Below, piece after piece: positions 1 through 7,401 of a DNA stretch of 18,167 nucleotides. The notes under the pieces are model-generated. The model did no database searches. It was not told the DNA's origin and saw only the letters and a program-made list of their open reading frames with translations. The position numbers and the translations under genes were made by a program. The stretch's first letter is position 1; every line of letters begins with the position of its first letter. The DNA comes from an uncultured Oscillospiraceae bacterium. Its GTDB lineage: Bacteria; Bacillota; Clostridia; Oscillospirales; Oscillospiraceae. Location of the stretch: contig CAKUND010000020.1 of NCBI GenBank assembly GCA_934668295.1, forward strand, positions 1 to 18,167, given 5' to 3'.

Positions 1-1017
1 TATTATTACGGACAGCTTTCCCGGCCGCTCCAGAGCGTGTATGACGCGCTTCTGGGCGGCTTTCGCGCGCTTGCGCCCGGTATCCGCATTCCGATGCTGG
101 ATGAACGGCAGCTTGCGGATGTGTACCTGCGGCTGAAGCTCGACGAGCCGCTGCTCTTTTACGTCACCGGCTACCGCTGCCGGTGGCTGGCCGGAGCAGA
201 GCATATGGAGCTTTTGCCGGAGTATCTGTTTGACAAAGCCAAAATTCGTGCGCACCAGCAGGCCGTGACCGCCCGGCTGGCGCGGCTGACGCGGCCGCTC
301 GAGGGAAAGACGGAGGCGGAAAAAGAGCTTGCCGTGCACGATTTCATCCTGGAAAACGTGCGCTACGATAAGCTCAAAAAACCGTATTCTCATGAAATCC
401 TCGGCCCCATGACGCAGGGTGTCGGCGTATGCGAGGGCATTGCGAAGACTGTCAAGGCGCTGTGCGACCAGCTCGGCCTGTGGTGCATCGTCGCGCTCAG
501 CGAGGCAGACCCCGCGCGCGGGATCAAATACCGCCACGCGTGGAACGTCGTGCGCGTCGGCGGACGGTATTACCATCTCGACGCGACATTTGACAATTCG
601 CTCCAGCGGGGCGAAAAGCGGTATGACTATTTTAATCTCGACGACGGCAGGATCTTCCGCGACCATGAGCCGCTCGTCCTGCCCGTCCCCGCCTGTACGG
701 ACGGGAAGGACTTTTACTACCGGAGCGTTTCGTTCACAAAGCCGGAGGAGCTGGAAAAGCGGCTTGCGCAGGCGCTGCGCAAAAAGCAGCCATTGTTTGT
801 GTTCCACTGGCGCGGCGGGGGACTGAACCGGGAGGTTCTGCAGCAGCTGCTGTCGCTTGCCGGTCGGCTTTCCGCCGAGCGCGGCAAGCAGGCGTCCTGC
901 TCGGTCAATTTCCCGCAGGCCGTCATCCAGCTCGAATTCTCCGACGCGCTGCAGCCAAGCGTCACCATCCAGCAGGCAAACGAGGCCGAGGCCTCCGCTT
1001 CAGACGTCTGCGGCTAA
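1..1017 (+). CDS. Transglutaminase-like (cysteine protease fold) protein, 5' partial
   Basis: The reading frame is open to the left edge, so the gene starts outside the window; a GTG at 37 is the first possible internal start but has no convincing ribosome binding site. Numbering from that GTG, the transglutaminase-like core is clear: Cys132 in GVCEGIA, His167 in RHAWN and Asp182 in HLDATFD form the expected Cys-His-Asp triad. The region before it (about 1-110) is probably a helical lead-in, and the region after about 230 is not recognised. Such proteins in Firmicutes are often cell-associated peptidases or cross-linking enzymes; no signal peptide can be judged because the N terminus is missing. 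The 3' end overlaps the convergent ATPase gene by 18 nt with no terminator between them. The fold assignment is firm; the substrate is unknown. Confidence 0.85.
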   Translation, partial: YYYGQLSRPLQSVYDALLGGFRALAPGIRIPMLDERQLADVYLRLKLDEPLLFYVTGYRCRWLAGAEHMELLPEYLFDKAKIRAHQQAVTARLARLTRPLEGKTEAEKELAVHDFILENVRYDKLKKPYSHEILGPMTQGVGVCEGIAKTVKALCDQLGLWCIVALSEADPARGIKYRHAWNVVRVGGRYYHLDATFDNSLQRGEKRYDYFNLDDGRIFRDHEPLVLPVPACTDGKDFYYRSVSFTKPEELEKRLAQALRKKQPLFVFHWRGGGLNREVLQQLLSLAGRLSAERGKQASCSVNFPQAVIQLEFSDALQPSVTIQQANEAEASASDVCG

Positions 1018-3171
1018 GACCTGCTTCTCCCGGCTCTGGCAGGTGAACAGGAGGATCTGGCGGCTTTCCGCCTCGCGCTGCAGAAGGCGCAGGGCCAGGC
1101 GCAGCCGCTCGTCATCGAACATGGCGAGCGCGTCGTCCAGAAGGAGCGGGGCGTCCTCCGACAGGAGCAGACGGCAGACTGCCAGACGGACGGACAGATA
1201 TAATTCGTCTGCCGTGCCGCCGCTCAGGAACAGCGAGCGGCGCATGGCCGCGTCCGGCTGCCCGGCCTCCAGCTCCATCTGACGGCTGATCTGCACGCGG
1301 GCGTAGCGCCCGCTGGTCAGCGCGGAGAAGATCTCCGACGCCTCGTGTACCAGCCGCGGGGAAAAGCGCTCGGCCAGCGCCGTATTGGCCTGCGCCAGCG
1401 TCTGCCGGGCCAGCGTCAGCGCCTCACGGCGCTCGTTCAGCGTATCCAGCCGCTGCGCGAGCGCCTGTTTTTTTGCCGACAGCTCTGCCTCCGATCCGAA
1501 CTGCTCCAGCCGGCCCCGGCTCTGGTCGAGCTGCGACTGCACAGCGGCGGCCAGCGCCTGCGTCTGTGCAAGCGCGGCCTCTGCCTGTCCGGTCGTCAGA
1601 CCGGAAACATCGCGCGCGGGCGCAGGCAGCTCCGGGAGCTCACCGAGAGCCTGCGCAAGCGCGTCATAGCGCGTTTTTGCCTGCTGTGCAGTTTGCTGCG
1701 CGTCGTGCCATGTGCGGTAAGCGGCCAGCGCGGATAAGATCGCGTTCTGTGCATCCTGCAGCGATTCTGCCTCCGCGAACATGCGGACGCTGCCGAGCAG
1801 CGCCGCCGTGCGCTCTGCACGCAGACGGCTTTCCGCGTCACGGGCCGCGTTCTGCGCGGCCGCAGCTTCGCACGCCGTCTGCCACGCGCGCAGCGCGTCG
1901 CGGTACTGAACGGCATAGGCGTAGAATTCGTCGCGGCTGTGGTTTTCATAGAGCGCCAGCAGCGCCTGCGCCTCGGAAAGCTCCGCCTCGCGCCGCCGGT
2001 CGTGCGCCGCGTTTATGAGCGCCATGAGGGCGCAGGCGAGTGCTGCCAGCGCAAATGCGGCGGGCACGAGCGGCTCGTGCCGGAGGAACCAGCCTGCCGC
2101 GCCGAGCCCGGTCAAAAGCGCTGCAAGCACCCAGAGCGGCGCTGCGGGACGGTGCTTTTTGGAAGTCAATCGGTCAAATTCGCGCGTGTCGCGCTGCGCC
2201 TTGTCGAGCAGCCGCTCCTCGTCCACCCCGGAAAACGCCTGCGGGCAGGCAGGACGCGCGGGAACGGGCGCGGCGGGCTCCGACTCCGGCAGGCAGAGCA
2301 GGGCGGCTGCCTCCTGCGAAAGCGCAGTCAGCGCGTCCTCACGCGGGAGCCGCGCACATACGGCGGACGCGGCGTTTTCGCGGTTCGCCGCCTGCATGGC
2401 GGCGCGCTTTGCTTCAAAGAGCTGCGCTTTTTTTCGCTGGGTCTCCGCCGCGCGCAGTGCAAGCAGATCCTCCTCACAGGCGGCCTGCTGCGCCTGCAGG
2501 GACTGAAGCTGCGCGCGCAGGGAAAGATTTTTTTCGTGCTCACCCGCCAGCGCGGCCAGCGCGCCGTCCACGGCGGCAAGCTCTCGCTCGGCGTCGGGGA
2601 TGAGGCCGGTCTTGTTGTGCCGGACGCGGTTCTGCCATGCGAGCAGCCGCTTATCGGCTGCGGCAAAGCTGACGGCCTCGTCCCCGGTCGTGACCAGGGC
2701 GGACAGCCGCGCCTCCAGATCGGCGTCCGGCGTCAGGCCGAGCCCGGACTGCCGGACAAAGGCGCTGCGCTGGTACACGCTTTTCGGGACGCCCAGAAGC
2801 ATCTGGCCGCAGTTTGCGCCCGTCATGCCCTCGACCGGCAGACCGGAATCCGTATAGACGGCAGAAAACGTGCCGAGCGGCGCACGGGCCGTCGAGGTGC
2901 GCGTGATCGTGATGCGCCGTCCGGCGTGCGTAAGCTCGATCACGCCCGCCATCGGCTTGCCGCTCCACGGCTGATATTTTGTCTTGACGGGCAGAACGCC
3001 CGTTTTTTCACGCTCGGAGGTATCGACGCCGTAGAGCATCGCCAGCAGAAATTCCGCCCATGTGCTCTTTCCGGCCTCGTTCGGCAGCTGCAGGACGTTC
3101 AGACCTTCCGTGAGCGTCAGCGTCTCCTGTTCGAGCCGGCCGAATGTTGCGGTCATGCGCAGGAGCTTCAT
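1000..3171 (-). CDS. YhaN/SbcC-like AAA ATPase (DNA repair ATPase, membrane-hairpin type)
   Basis: A 723-residue Rad50/SbcC-like ATPase of the YhaN type. The N terminus has the P-loop NEAGKST (about 31-37), although the residue where the first P-loop glycine should sit is Leu29. A long Ala/Gln/Glu-rich coiled coil is interrupted at about 343-389 by two hydrophobic helices, a hairpin seen in YhaN-like proteins. The C terminus carries the ABC signature LSGGTADE (about 645) and a Walker B LLLDDALAMFDDE (about 675). The start is the ATG at 3171, preceded by GGGAGG; it overlaps the stop of the upstream nuclease gene as ATGA, so the two are translationally coupled and probably form one Mre11-Rad50-like complex. 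By family knowledge such complexes process DNA ends; the exact substrate here is inferred. Confidence 0.85.
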   Translation of the reverse strand: MKLLRMTATFGRLEQETLTLTEGLNVLQLPNEAGKSTWAEFLLAMLYGVDTSEREKTGVLPVKTKYQPWSGKPMAGVIELTHAGRRITITRTSTARAPLGTFSAVYTDSGLPVEGMTGANCGQMLLGVPKSVYQRSAFVRQSGLGLTPDADLEARLSALVTTGDEAVSFAAADKRLLAWQNRVRHNKTGLIPDAERELAAVDGALAALAGEHEKNLSLRAQLQSLQAQQAACEEDLLALRAAETQRKKAQLFEAKRAAMQAANRENAASAVCARLPREDALTALSQEAAALLCLPESEPAAPVPARPACPQAFSGVDEERLLDKAQRDTREFDRLTSKKHRPAAPLWVLAALLTGLGAAGWFLRHEPLVPAAFALAALACALMALINAAHDRRREAELSEAQALLALYENHSRDEFYAYAVQYRDALRAWQTACEAAAAQNAARDAESRLRAERTAALLGSVRMFAEAESLQDAQNAILSALAAYRTWHDAQQTAQQAKTRYDALAQALGELPELPAPARDVSGLTTGQAEAALAQTQALAAAVQSQLDQSRGRLEQFGSEAELSAKKQALAQRLDTLNERREALTLARQTLAQANTALAERFSPRLVHEASEIFSALTSGRYARVQISRQMELEAGQPDAAMRRSLFLSGGTADELYLSVRLAVCRLLLSEDAPLLLDDALAMFDDERLRLALRLLQREAESRQILLFTCQSREKQVLAADV

Positions 3172-4253
3172 TCCGCCGCCTCCCTTCCGTCCATGGCCGC
3201 GCAGCCATAGCGCACAGCCAGCGCGATCCTGCGCTTGTCGTCTTCCGTCTGGGCCGCGTCATACTGCGCCCTGAGCGCCTGCAGGAACAATCCGCGCAGC
3301 GTGTCCTCCTCCGCGCCGGCCCAGAGCGCGCGGCGCGGCCGCGTCTCGTCGCGGACGGTCACAGCGTAAAAGCGCGGGGCCAGCGCTGCCTGCAGCGCCG
3401 GCACATCGACCGGCTCCGCCTCGCCGGTCAGGATCACGCGGTAAATATCCTTCTGTGTGTCTGCCGGCAGCGCCGCCGTGACGGCGGCAAGCGCGTCGTC
3501 CCCCGCTTCGACGCGGAGAATTTCGTATTTCCTGCCATGCAGCGGCAGAAACTCCAGCCGGACGCCGGAGTCGGAAAGCTCACCAAGATATGCGCCCTTC
3601 TGCCCCAGCTCGTCAAAGCCGCGCCCCATCGTGCAGCCAGGCCAGGCGCAGCACGTGTTCCCGCACCGCAGCAGGCCGCTCGCCTGATGGATGTGCCCAA
3701 GCGCAAGATAGGCAAGACCGGAGGTCTCCAGCTGCTCAGACGTGATGGGGTTATAGGGCGAGGCCGCCTGCGTCGCGTCCCCGTGGAGGACCATGAGGTT
3801 CATCCGGCCGTCGGCCTTCGCGTGAAAGCCCTCGAGCAGCGGCCCTTCGTGCCGCGCGGTAAAGCCCGCGCCGTAAATGCGCAGATGTTTCTCCGGCAGC
3901 TCGACCGCCTCGATTTTGTCCGTTTTGAAAATATGCACGTTTTCCGGCCAGTGCTCCGTCAGATACGCGCTGCCGGGCAGCAGGCAGTCGTGGTTGCCGG
4001 GGCTGATGAAGACCGGTGCGTGGATCGACGCCAGCGCCCGCCGGAGCGCCAGCAGCGTTTCATCCGACGTGCCCGCGCTGTCAAACAGATCGCCCGCCAG
4101 CAGGACAAGATCACAGTCATGCGCATTGGCCGCCTCGGCAAGCTCGGTCAGAAGCGCGCGCTGCTCCTGCCGCCGTGCGGTGGCCTGTTCGGGGCTGAGG
4201 GCGGCAAACGGCGCGTCCAGATGCAGATCGGCGGCATGCAGAAATTTAATCAC
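3168..4253 (-). CDS. SbcD/YhaO-like metallophosphoesterase (DNA exonuclease subunit)
   Basis: A 361-residue calcineurin-like phosphoesterase of the Mre11/SbcD/YhaO class. Metal-binding motifs appear in the standard order: AADLHLD (Asp9, His11), GDLFD (Asp55), GNHD (87-89), LHGD and GHIH. I chose the GTG at 4253 as start because it gives the family-typical N terminus MIKFLHAADLHLD and has AAAGGGTGG upstream. Extending to the ATG at 4349 would add an Arg-rich tail that lies over the end of the ymdB gene. The first 8 nt overlap the stop of ymdB, and the last 4 nt overlap the start of the YhaN-like ATPase. Together with that ATPase it should form a double-strand-break processing nuclease; this is inferred from family and gene order. 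Confidence 0.88.
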   Translation of the reverse strand: MIKFLHAADLHLDAPFAALSPEQATARRQEQRALLTELAEAANAHDCDLVLLAGDLFDSAGTSDETLLALRRALASIHAPVFISPGNHDCLLPGSAYLTEHWPENVHIFKTDKIEAVELPEKHLRIYGAGFTARHEGPLLEGFHAKADGRMNLMVLHGDATQAASPYNPITSEQLETSGLAYLALGHIHQASGLLRCGNTCCAWPGCTMGRGFDELGQKGAYLGELSDSGVRLEFLPLHGRKYEILRVEAGDDALAAVTAALPADTQKDIYRVILTGEAEPVDVPALQAALAPRFYAVTVRDETRPRRALWAGAEEDTLRGLFLQALRAQYDAAQTEDDKRRIALAVRYGCAAMDGREAAE

Positions 4254-5022
4254 GGAGCGCCACCCTTTCTGCCGCCGTGCAGCGGCCTGTTTTTGCGTCG
4301 ATGGTAAAGATCGCGCCCGTGAGCATGCACGGCCCGGGTGCGACTTCATAGCGGGAGGTCAGCTCCCCCCGGAAATTTGCGATGGACTGCTCCGGCTTCA
4401 CACCGATGACGGAATGCACGGGGCCGGTCATGCCGAGGTCTGTGAGATAGCCGGTGCCCTTCGGCAGGATCTGCTCGTCCGCGGTCTGCACATGCGTGTG
4501 CGTGCCCCACTGGGTGGAAATTTTTCCGTCGAGATAATAGGCCATGGCAAGCTTTTCGCTCGTCGCCTCGGCGTGGAGATCCAGAAGCACCGGCAGCCCC
4601 TCCAGCTCCTTCAAAATCTTATCGATCACGCGGAAGGGGTTGTCCGGCCGGAAGTCGAGATTGCACCGGCCCAGCAGGTTCACAACGCCGACCTGCCCGA
4701 TCTTCGTCTCAAACACGCCGAAGCCCCGCCCCGGCAGGCTCGGCTGCAGATTGGCCGGCCGCAGGATATAGGGGCAGTCGTCCAGATACGTGCAGATCTC
4801 GCGCCGGTCAAACGAATGGTTTCCGAGTGTGATGACGTCCGCGCCCGCCTCCAGCATCCGGTCCGCCTGCTTGGGGGTCAGACCGGTCCCACTGGCATTT
4901 TCACCGTTGACCACGCAGAAATCGATGCGGGATATCTTTTTCAGGCTTCGCAGATGCTGTTCCAGACACCGCAGCCCGCCGTCTCCGACCACGTCGCCGA
5001 CGGCCAGAACCCGAAGCTCCAT
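4246..5022 (-). CDS. ymdB: YmdB-family metallophosphoesterase (TIGR00282 type)
   Basis: A 258-residue protein that matches the YmdB family along its whole length. It shows VGDVVGDGG (Asp10), VNGENASGTGLT (Glu41, Asn42), TLGNHSFD (Asn68, His69), DLHAEATSEK and GTHTHVQTAD, the ligands of the di-metal centre. In Bacillus, YmdB is a phosphodiesterase acting on cyclic nucleotides and affects biofilm and sporulation choices; its role here is not shown. The ATG at 5022 has an ideal AAAGGAGG 6 nt upstream. It is the first gene of a three-gene operon with the SbcD- and YhaN-like genes, whose start it overlaps by 8 nt. In other genomes ymdB usually sits next to rny, so this linkage to a repair nuclease deserves notice. 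Confidence 0.9.
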   Translation of the reverse strand: MELRVLAVGDVVGDGGLRCLEQHLRSLKKISRIDFCVVNGENASGTGLTPKQADRMLEAGADVITLGNHSFDRREICTYLDDCPYILRPANLQPSLPGRGFGVFETKIGQVGVVNLLGRCNLDFRPDNPFRVIDKILKELEGLPVLLDLHAEATSEKLAMAYYLDGKISTQWGTHTHVQTADEQILPKGTGYLTDLGMTGPVHSVIGVKPEQSIANFRGELTSRYEVAPGPCMLTGAIFTIDAKTGRCTAAERVALRD

Positions 5023-5052
5023 AGGAAGCCTCCTTTGCATAGCATTTTTTTC

Positions 5053-5081
5053 AGTATACCATTTAAAAATTTTTTTGGCAA
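5053..5081 (-). promoter_or_regulatory. SigA-type promoter of the ymdB-sbcD-yhaN operon
   Basis: On the minus strand TTGCCA (5081-5076) is followed by exactly 17 nt and TATACT (5058-5053). The predicted start is near 5046, giving a leader of about 24 nt that holds the AAAGGAGG site. The AT-rich spacer stands out from the GC-rich surroundings. Confidence 0.75.
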
Positions 5082-5090
5082 TGCTATACT
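5062..5090 (+). promoter_or_regulatory. Possible second (SigA-type) promoter for the sigma-factor operon
   Basis: TTTAAA (5062-5067), 17 nt, then TATACT (5085-5090). The -35 is weak (4 of 6). The -10 is a mirror image of the divergent ymdB -10, giving a 7-bp inverted repeat (CAGTATA 5052-5058 and TATACTG 5085-5091). It could supply basal transcription ahead of the ECF-type promoter just downstream. Confidence 0.35.
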
Positions 5091-5096
5091 GTATCC

Positions 5097-5122
5097 TGAA
5101 ACCAAGGAGGCGCGTTTGCGTC
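5097..5122 (+). promoter_or_regulatory. ECF-type (autoregulatory) promoter of the sigma-factor operon
   Basis: TGAAAC (5097-5102), a 16-nt spacer and CGTC (5119-5122) match the known Bacillus SigM/SigW/SigV promoter pattern (AAC in -35, CGT in -10, 16-17 nt spacing). The predicted start is near 5128, about 24 nt before the sigma gene's ATG. Since the downstream gene is itself an ECF sigma factor, autoregulation is the natural reading. Confidence 0.7.
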
Positions 5123-5151
5123 TGTATCAATAGGCAGAGAGGAGCACAGAC

Positions 5152-5712
5152 ATGGAGGATTCCGCGATCATCGATCTGTACTGGGCGCGCGAGGAGCGTG
5201 CGCTCAGCGAGACGGATACGAAATACGGCGGCTATTGCCGCTCCATTGCCCATAATATTCTGAAAAACCGCGAGGACAGCGAGGAATGCGTCAGCGACAC
5301 GTGGCTGCACGCGTGGAACGCCATGCCGCCGCAGCGGCCGTCGATTTTGTCGTCGTTCCTGGGCAGGATCACGCGCAATTTGTCCTTTGACCGCTGCCGC
5401 AGGCAGAATGCGGAAAAGCGCGGCGGCGGGTCGCTGCCGCTGGCGCTGGATGAATTATCCGAATGCGTTCCGTCTTCCGTCCGGGTCGAGCAGACGCTCG
5501 AGGCGCGGGAGCTGGCCGAGGCCATTGACCGGTTTCTGCGGACGCTTCCCGAGCGCGAATGCAGCATCTTCCTGCGGCGGTACTGGTACGTCGATACCGT
5601 GCAGGAGATCGCTGCGCGGTATGCGCTCCGGGAGAACACCGCAAAATCCATCCTGTTCCGAACCCGGGAAAAGCTGCGCCGGTATCTGGCCGGAGAGGGG
5701 ATCATCGTATGA
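5152..5712 (+). CDS. ECF-type RNA polymerase sigma factor (sigma-70 family)
   Basis: A 186-residue group IV sigma factor. Region 2 runs from about 22 to 88 (YCRSIAHNILKN, EECVSDTWLHAWN, FLGRITRNLSFDRCRR); a short linker follows; region 4 runs from about 118 to 182 (LPERECSIFLRRYW, then the helix-turn-helix around VQEIAARYALRENTAKSILFRTREKLRRYL). There is no region 1 or 3, as is normal for ECF factors. The ATG at 5152 has AGGAG 8 nt upstream. It overlaps the next gene by ATGA, so sigma and its membrane partner are made together. The ECF-like promoter at 5097-5122 suggests positive self-regulation. The inducing signal is unknown; the partner's extracellular domain suggests an envelope signal. 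Confidence 0.93.
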   Translation: MEDSAIIDLYWAREERALSETDTKYGGYCRSIAHNILKNREDSEECVSDTWLHAWNAMPPQRPSILSSFLGRITRNLSFDRCRRQNAEKRGGGSLPLALDELSECVPSSVRVEQTLEARELAEAIDRFLRTLPERECSIFLRRYWYVDTVQEIAARYALRENTAKSILFRTREKLRRYLAGEGIIV

Positions 5713-6410
5713 AAGAGCAAAGTGAAAAGCTGTTCCGCGCCATCGGGGACGTCGGCGACGATCTGATCGCCCGCGCCGATGCGCCGGTCAAAAAAGCACC
5801 GCGCGTGTGGGTCAAATGGGCCGCGCTTGCGGCCTGCTGCGCGCTGGTGATCGGCGCGGCGGCATTCGTCGTGCCGATGTTCCACGCGGGCTCGACCGCA
5901 CCGGAGACGGCTTCTGCCCCAATGGCAGCCCCCGCGCCGACGGCGGATACCGCAGCGCTGGAATCGCCTGCGGAGGAGGAGATGTCGTTGGAGGCCGCGG
6001 AAGCGCCCGCCGAGCCCATGGCAGAAGCGGCTCCGGCAGAGGCAGAGCCCGCCGGGCAGAAGACCCGGACACTTCCGGGCGCGGACTGCTTCACAGTCGT
6101 GCCGGAGAGCATCACGTGCACGTCGGCGGACTTCACGCTGACAAATGAAGACGACACCGTGCTTGCGCTGCGCAGCGACTACTGGCTGGAGGCGCTGCTG
6201 GATGGCGAGTGGCAGCCGCTGGCGGCAAATCTGCTGAAGGCGCAGAGCCAGACGGACGAGGCCGCACAGGAACCGGCAGTCTGCACGCTGCACTACGACT
6301 GGCAGACGCTCTGCGGAGCGCTGGAACCCGGAGACTACCGCCTCGCCCAGCCCGTGATCCTGCCGGACGGCACAGACTACACGCTGTACGCGGAATTCAC
6401 GGTAGAATAA
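5709..6410 (+). CDS. Membrane-anchored probable anti-sigma partner with extracellular Ig-like domain
   Basis: 233 residues, starting at the ATG that overlaps the sigma stop (ATGA), with GGAGAGGGG before it; a longer in-frame start at 5559 would lie inside the sigma gene. The short cytoplasmic N terminus contains LFRAIGDVGDDLI, a motif I associate with clostridial ECF companion proteins. A membrane helix follows (about 36-58), then a low-complexity Ala/Pro/Glu linker (about 62-116) and a C-terminal domain (about 120-233) resembling the bacterial Ig-like domain found in such proteins (ITCTSADFTLTNEDD, YWLEALLDGEWQPL, GDYRLAQPV). The likely job is to hold the sigma factor at the membrane and release it on an extracellular cue. 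This is inferred from coupling and topology; no zinc-finger anti-sigma motif is present. Confidence 0.75.
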   Translation: MKEQSEKLFRAIGDVGDDLIARADAPVKKAPRVWVKWAALAACCALVIGAAAFVVPMFHAGSTAPETASAPMAAPAPTADTAALESPAEEEMSLEAAEAPAEPMAEAAPAEAEPAGQKTRTLPGADCFTVVPESITCTSADFTLTNEDDTVLALRSDYWLEALLDGEWQPLAANLLKAQSQTDEAAQEPAVCTLHYDWQTLCGALEPGDYRLAQPVILPDGTDYTLYAEFTVE

Positions 6411-6420
6411 CGACAAATTG

Positions 6421-6456
6421 CCCCGCCGCATCTTAGAATGCGGCGGGGTGTCTTTT
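6421..6456 (+). terminator. Intrinsic terminator after the sigma/anti-sigma operon
   Basis: An 11-bp perfect stem (CCCCGCCGCAT 6421-6431 with ATGCGGCGGGG 6438-6448), 6-nt loop, then TGTCTTTT. It begins 10 nt after the stop codon. It also lies just beyond the stop of the convergent Cys-rich gene, but the minus-strand T-tract is weak, so termination in that direction is less certain. Confidence 0.85.
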
Positions 6457-7360
6457 ACCCGATAAACCCGGCGGCGCTGCGGCAGACGAAGTAGAACAGA
6501 CGGTCTTCGCTGTTGGCGAGGATCAGAACATCTCCGACCTCGCCGAGCACGCTGGCGTTGCCGACGACGAGCGGGCCCGCCGTCAGGGAGACTGTGCCGC
6601 GTCCGGCGATATCGCCCGTCGAGCGGTCGCACGGCGTGGGCTTTACCGGCGTCGACGGCATGGGGCCGCAGCCGGCGTGGGTGGCCTGATAAAAGAGCTT
6701 TGCAAGCTCGTTATAGGCCGCCTCCGCGCTGGGGAAGTCGGTCGTCTCCGACACGCCGAAGGCGACGGCGGTCAGGCTGCACAGCCGCACGGAGTCCGCG
6801 TCAAAGTACGGACCCTCGGCGCAGCAGGGCGCCTCCGCACCTCCGGTACAAAGGGGAATGGGATAGTAGATCTGGCCGGAAACCTCTAAATTCTCACACG
6901 AATCCGGCTTGATCTTCACAAATTCCCCGTCCAGAGGCCCGGTCAGGTTGTCGTATGGAGTTGTGACGGTCGCGGGGCAGTTCAGCGATGTGCCGAGCAC
7001 GAAATCGCGCGTGATGAACGCGAACTGCTTGTAATCGGTCAGCGCCGCGAAACGCGGGCGGCACAGCAGCTGCAGTGCCGCAACAAGTCCCGGCGCGCAG
7101 GAACAGCCGCAACCGCAGCTGACATCTGCCTCTGTGACCGGTGCGACCGGCCGCTCACCCGGCCAGACCGGCGGGAACGGGGGCGGATACGGCGGGAACG
7201 GTCCCGGCCCGGGGCAAGGCGGCGGGCAGGGCGGCGGGCAGGGCGGCGGGCAGGGCGGCGGACACGTCTGCTGGCTGCCGCCGGAGCAGGACGCGCAGCC
7301 CTGAGCCGCCTGCGGCTCGGGACAGCCCCCGGTCGTCGTATAATTGCAGGGTTGATTCAT
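6455..7360 (-). CDS. Cysteine- and proline-rich protein, possible spore coat or surface protein
   Basis: I do not recognise a named family. The 301-residue protein starts at the ATG at 7360 behind AAGGAGGGG. The N-terminal 90 residues are low complexity: Cys at 33, 37, 41, 45 and 49 in a CPPP tandem, a Pro/aromatic stretch, then CGCGCSC (82-88). The remainder (about 90-301) looks like a folded domain with several scattered Cys, ending in a beta-rich hydrophobic segment (DVLILANSEDRLFYFVCR). There is no signal peptide and no transmembrane helix. Lack of an export signal, many Cys and a sigma-K-like promoter would fit a spore coat component made in the mother cell and cross-linked by disulfides. 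That is inference; another extracellular or aggregating protein is possible. Confidence 0.75.
   Translation of the reverse strand: MNQPCNYTTTGGCPEPQAAQGCASCSGGSQQTCPPPCPPPCPPPCPPPCPGPGPFPPYPPPFPPVWPGERPVAPVTEADVSCGCGCSCAPGLVAALQLLCRPRFAALTDYKQFAFITRDFVLGTSLNCPATVTTPYDNLTGPLDGEFVKIKPDSCENLEVSGQIYYPIPLCTGGAEAPCCAEGPYFDADSVRLCSLTAVAFGVSETTDFPSAEAAYNELAKLFYQATHAGCGPMPSTPVKPTPCDRSTGDIAGRGTVSLTAGPLVVGNASVLGEVGDVLILANSEDRLFYFVCRSAAGFIG
7213..7260 (-). repeat. In-frame 12-nt tandem repeat encoding the CPPP array
   Basis: Four consecutive 12-nt units (GGCAGGGCGGCG on the plus strand; the first has one mismatch) encode the repeated Cys-Pro-Pro-Pro. The unit is a multiple of three, so slippage would change the number of Cys without shifting the frame. 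Confidence 0.85.
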
Positions 7361-7401
7361 AAAACCCCTCCTTCAAAGACAAGAATGTTTTCTGTCTTCC
7401 C

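Noticed and set aside
1939..4307. Plus-strand frames of 423 and 387 codons over the YhaN- and SbcD-like genes.
   Set aside because: The minus-strand genes have intact catalytic motifs and ribosome sites; the plus-strand products are Arg-rich shadows.
4254..4349. An N-terminal extension of the SbcD-like protein to an ATG at 4349.
   Set aside because: The added residues are unlike the family and lie over the ymdB end; the GTG at 4253 has a ribosome site and gives the standard N terminus.
5232..6632. A 466-codon minus-strand frame across the sigma and anti-sigma genes.
   Set aside because: It crosses a strong terminator and overlaps two coupled, well-supported genes; the product is Arg-rich with no domain.
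7213..7260. A CRISPR-like repeat array.
   Set aside because: The 12-nt units are adjacent with no spacers and lie in frame within a coding sequence.
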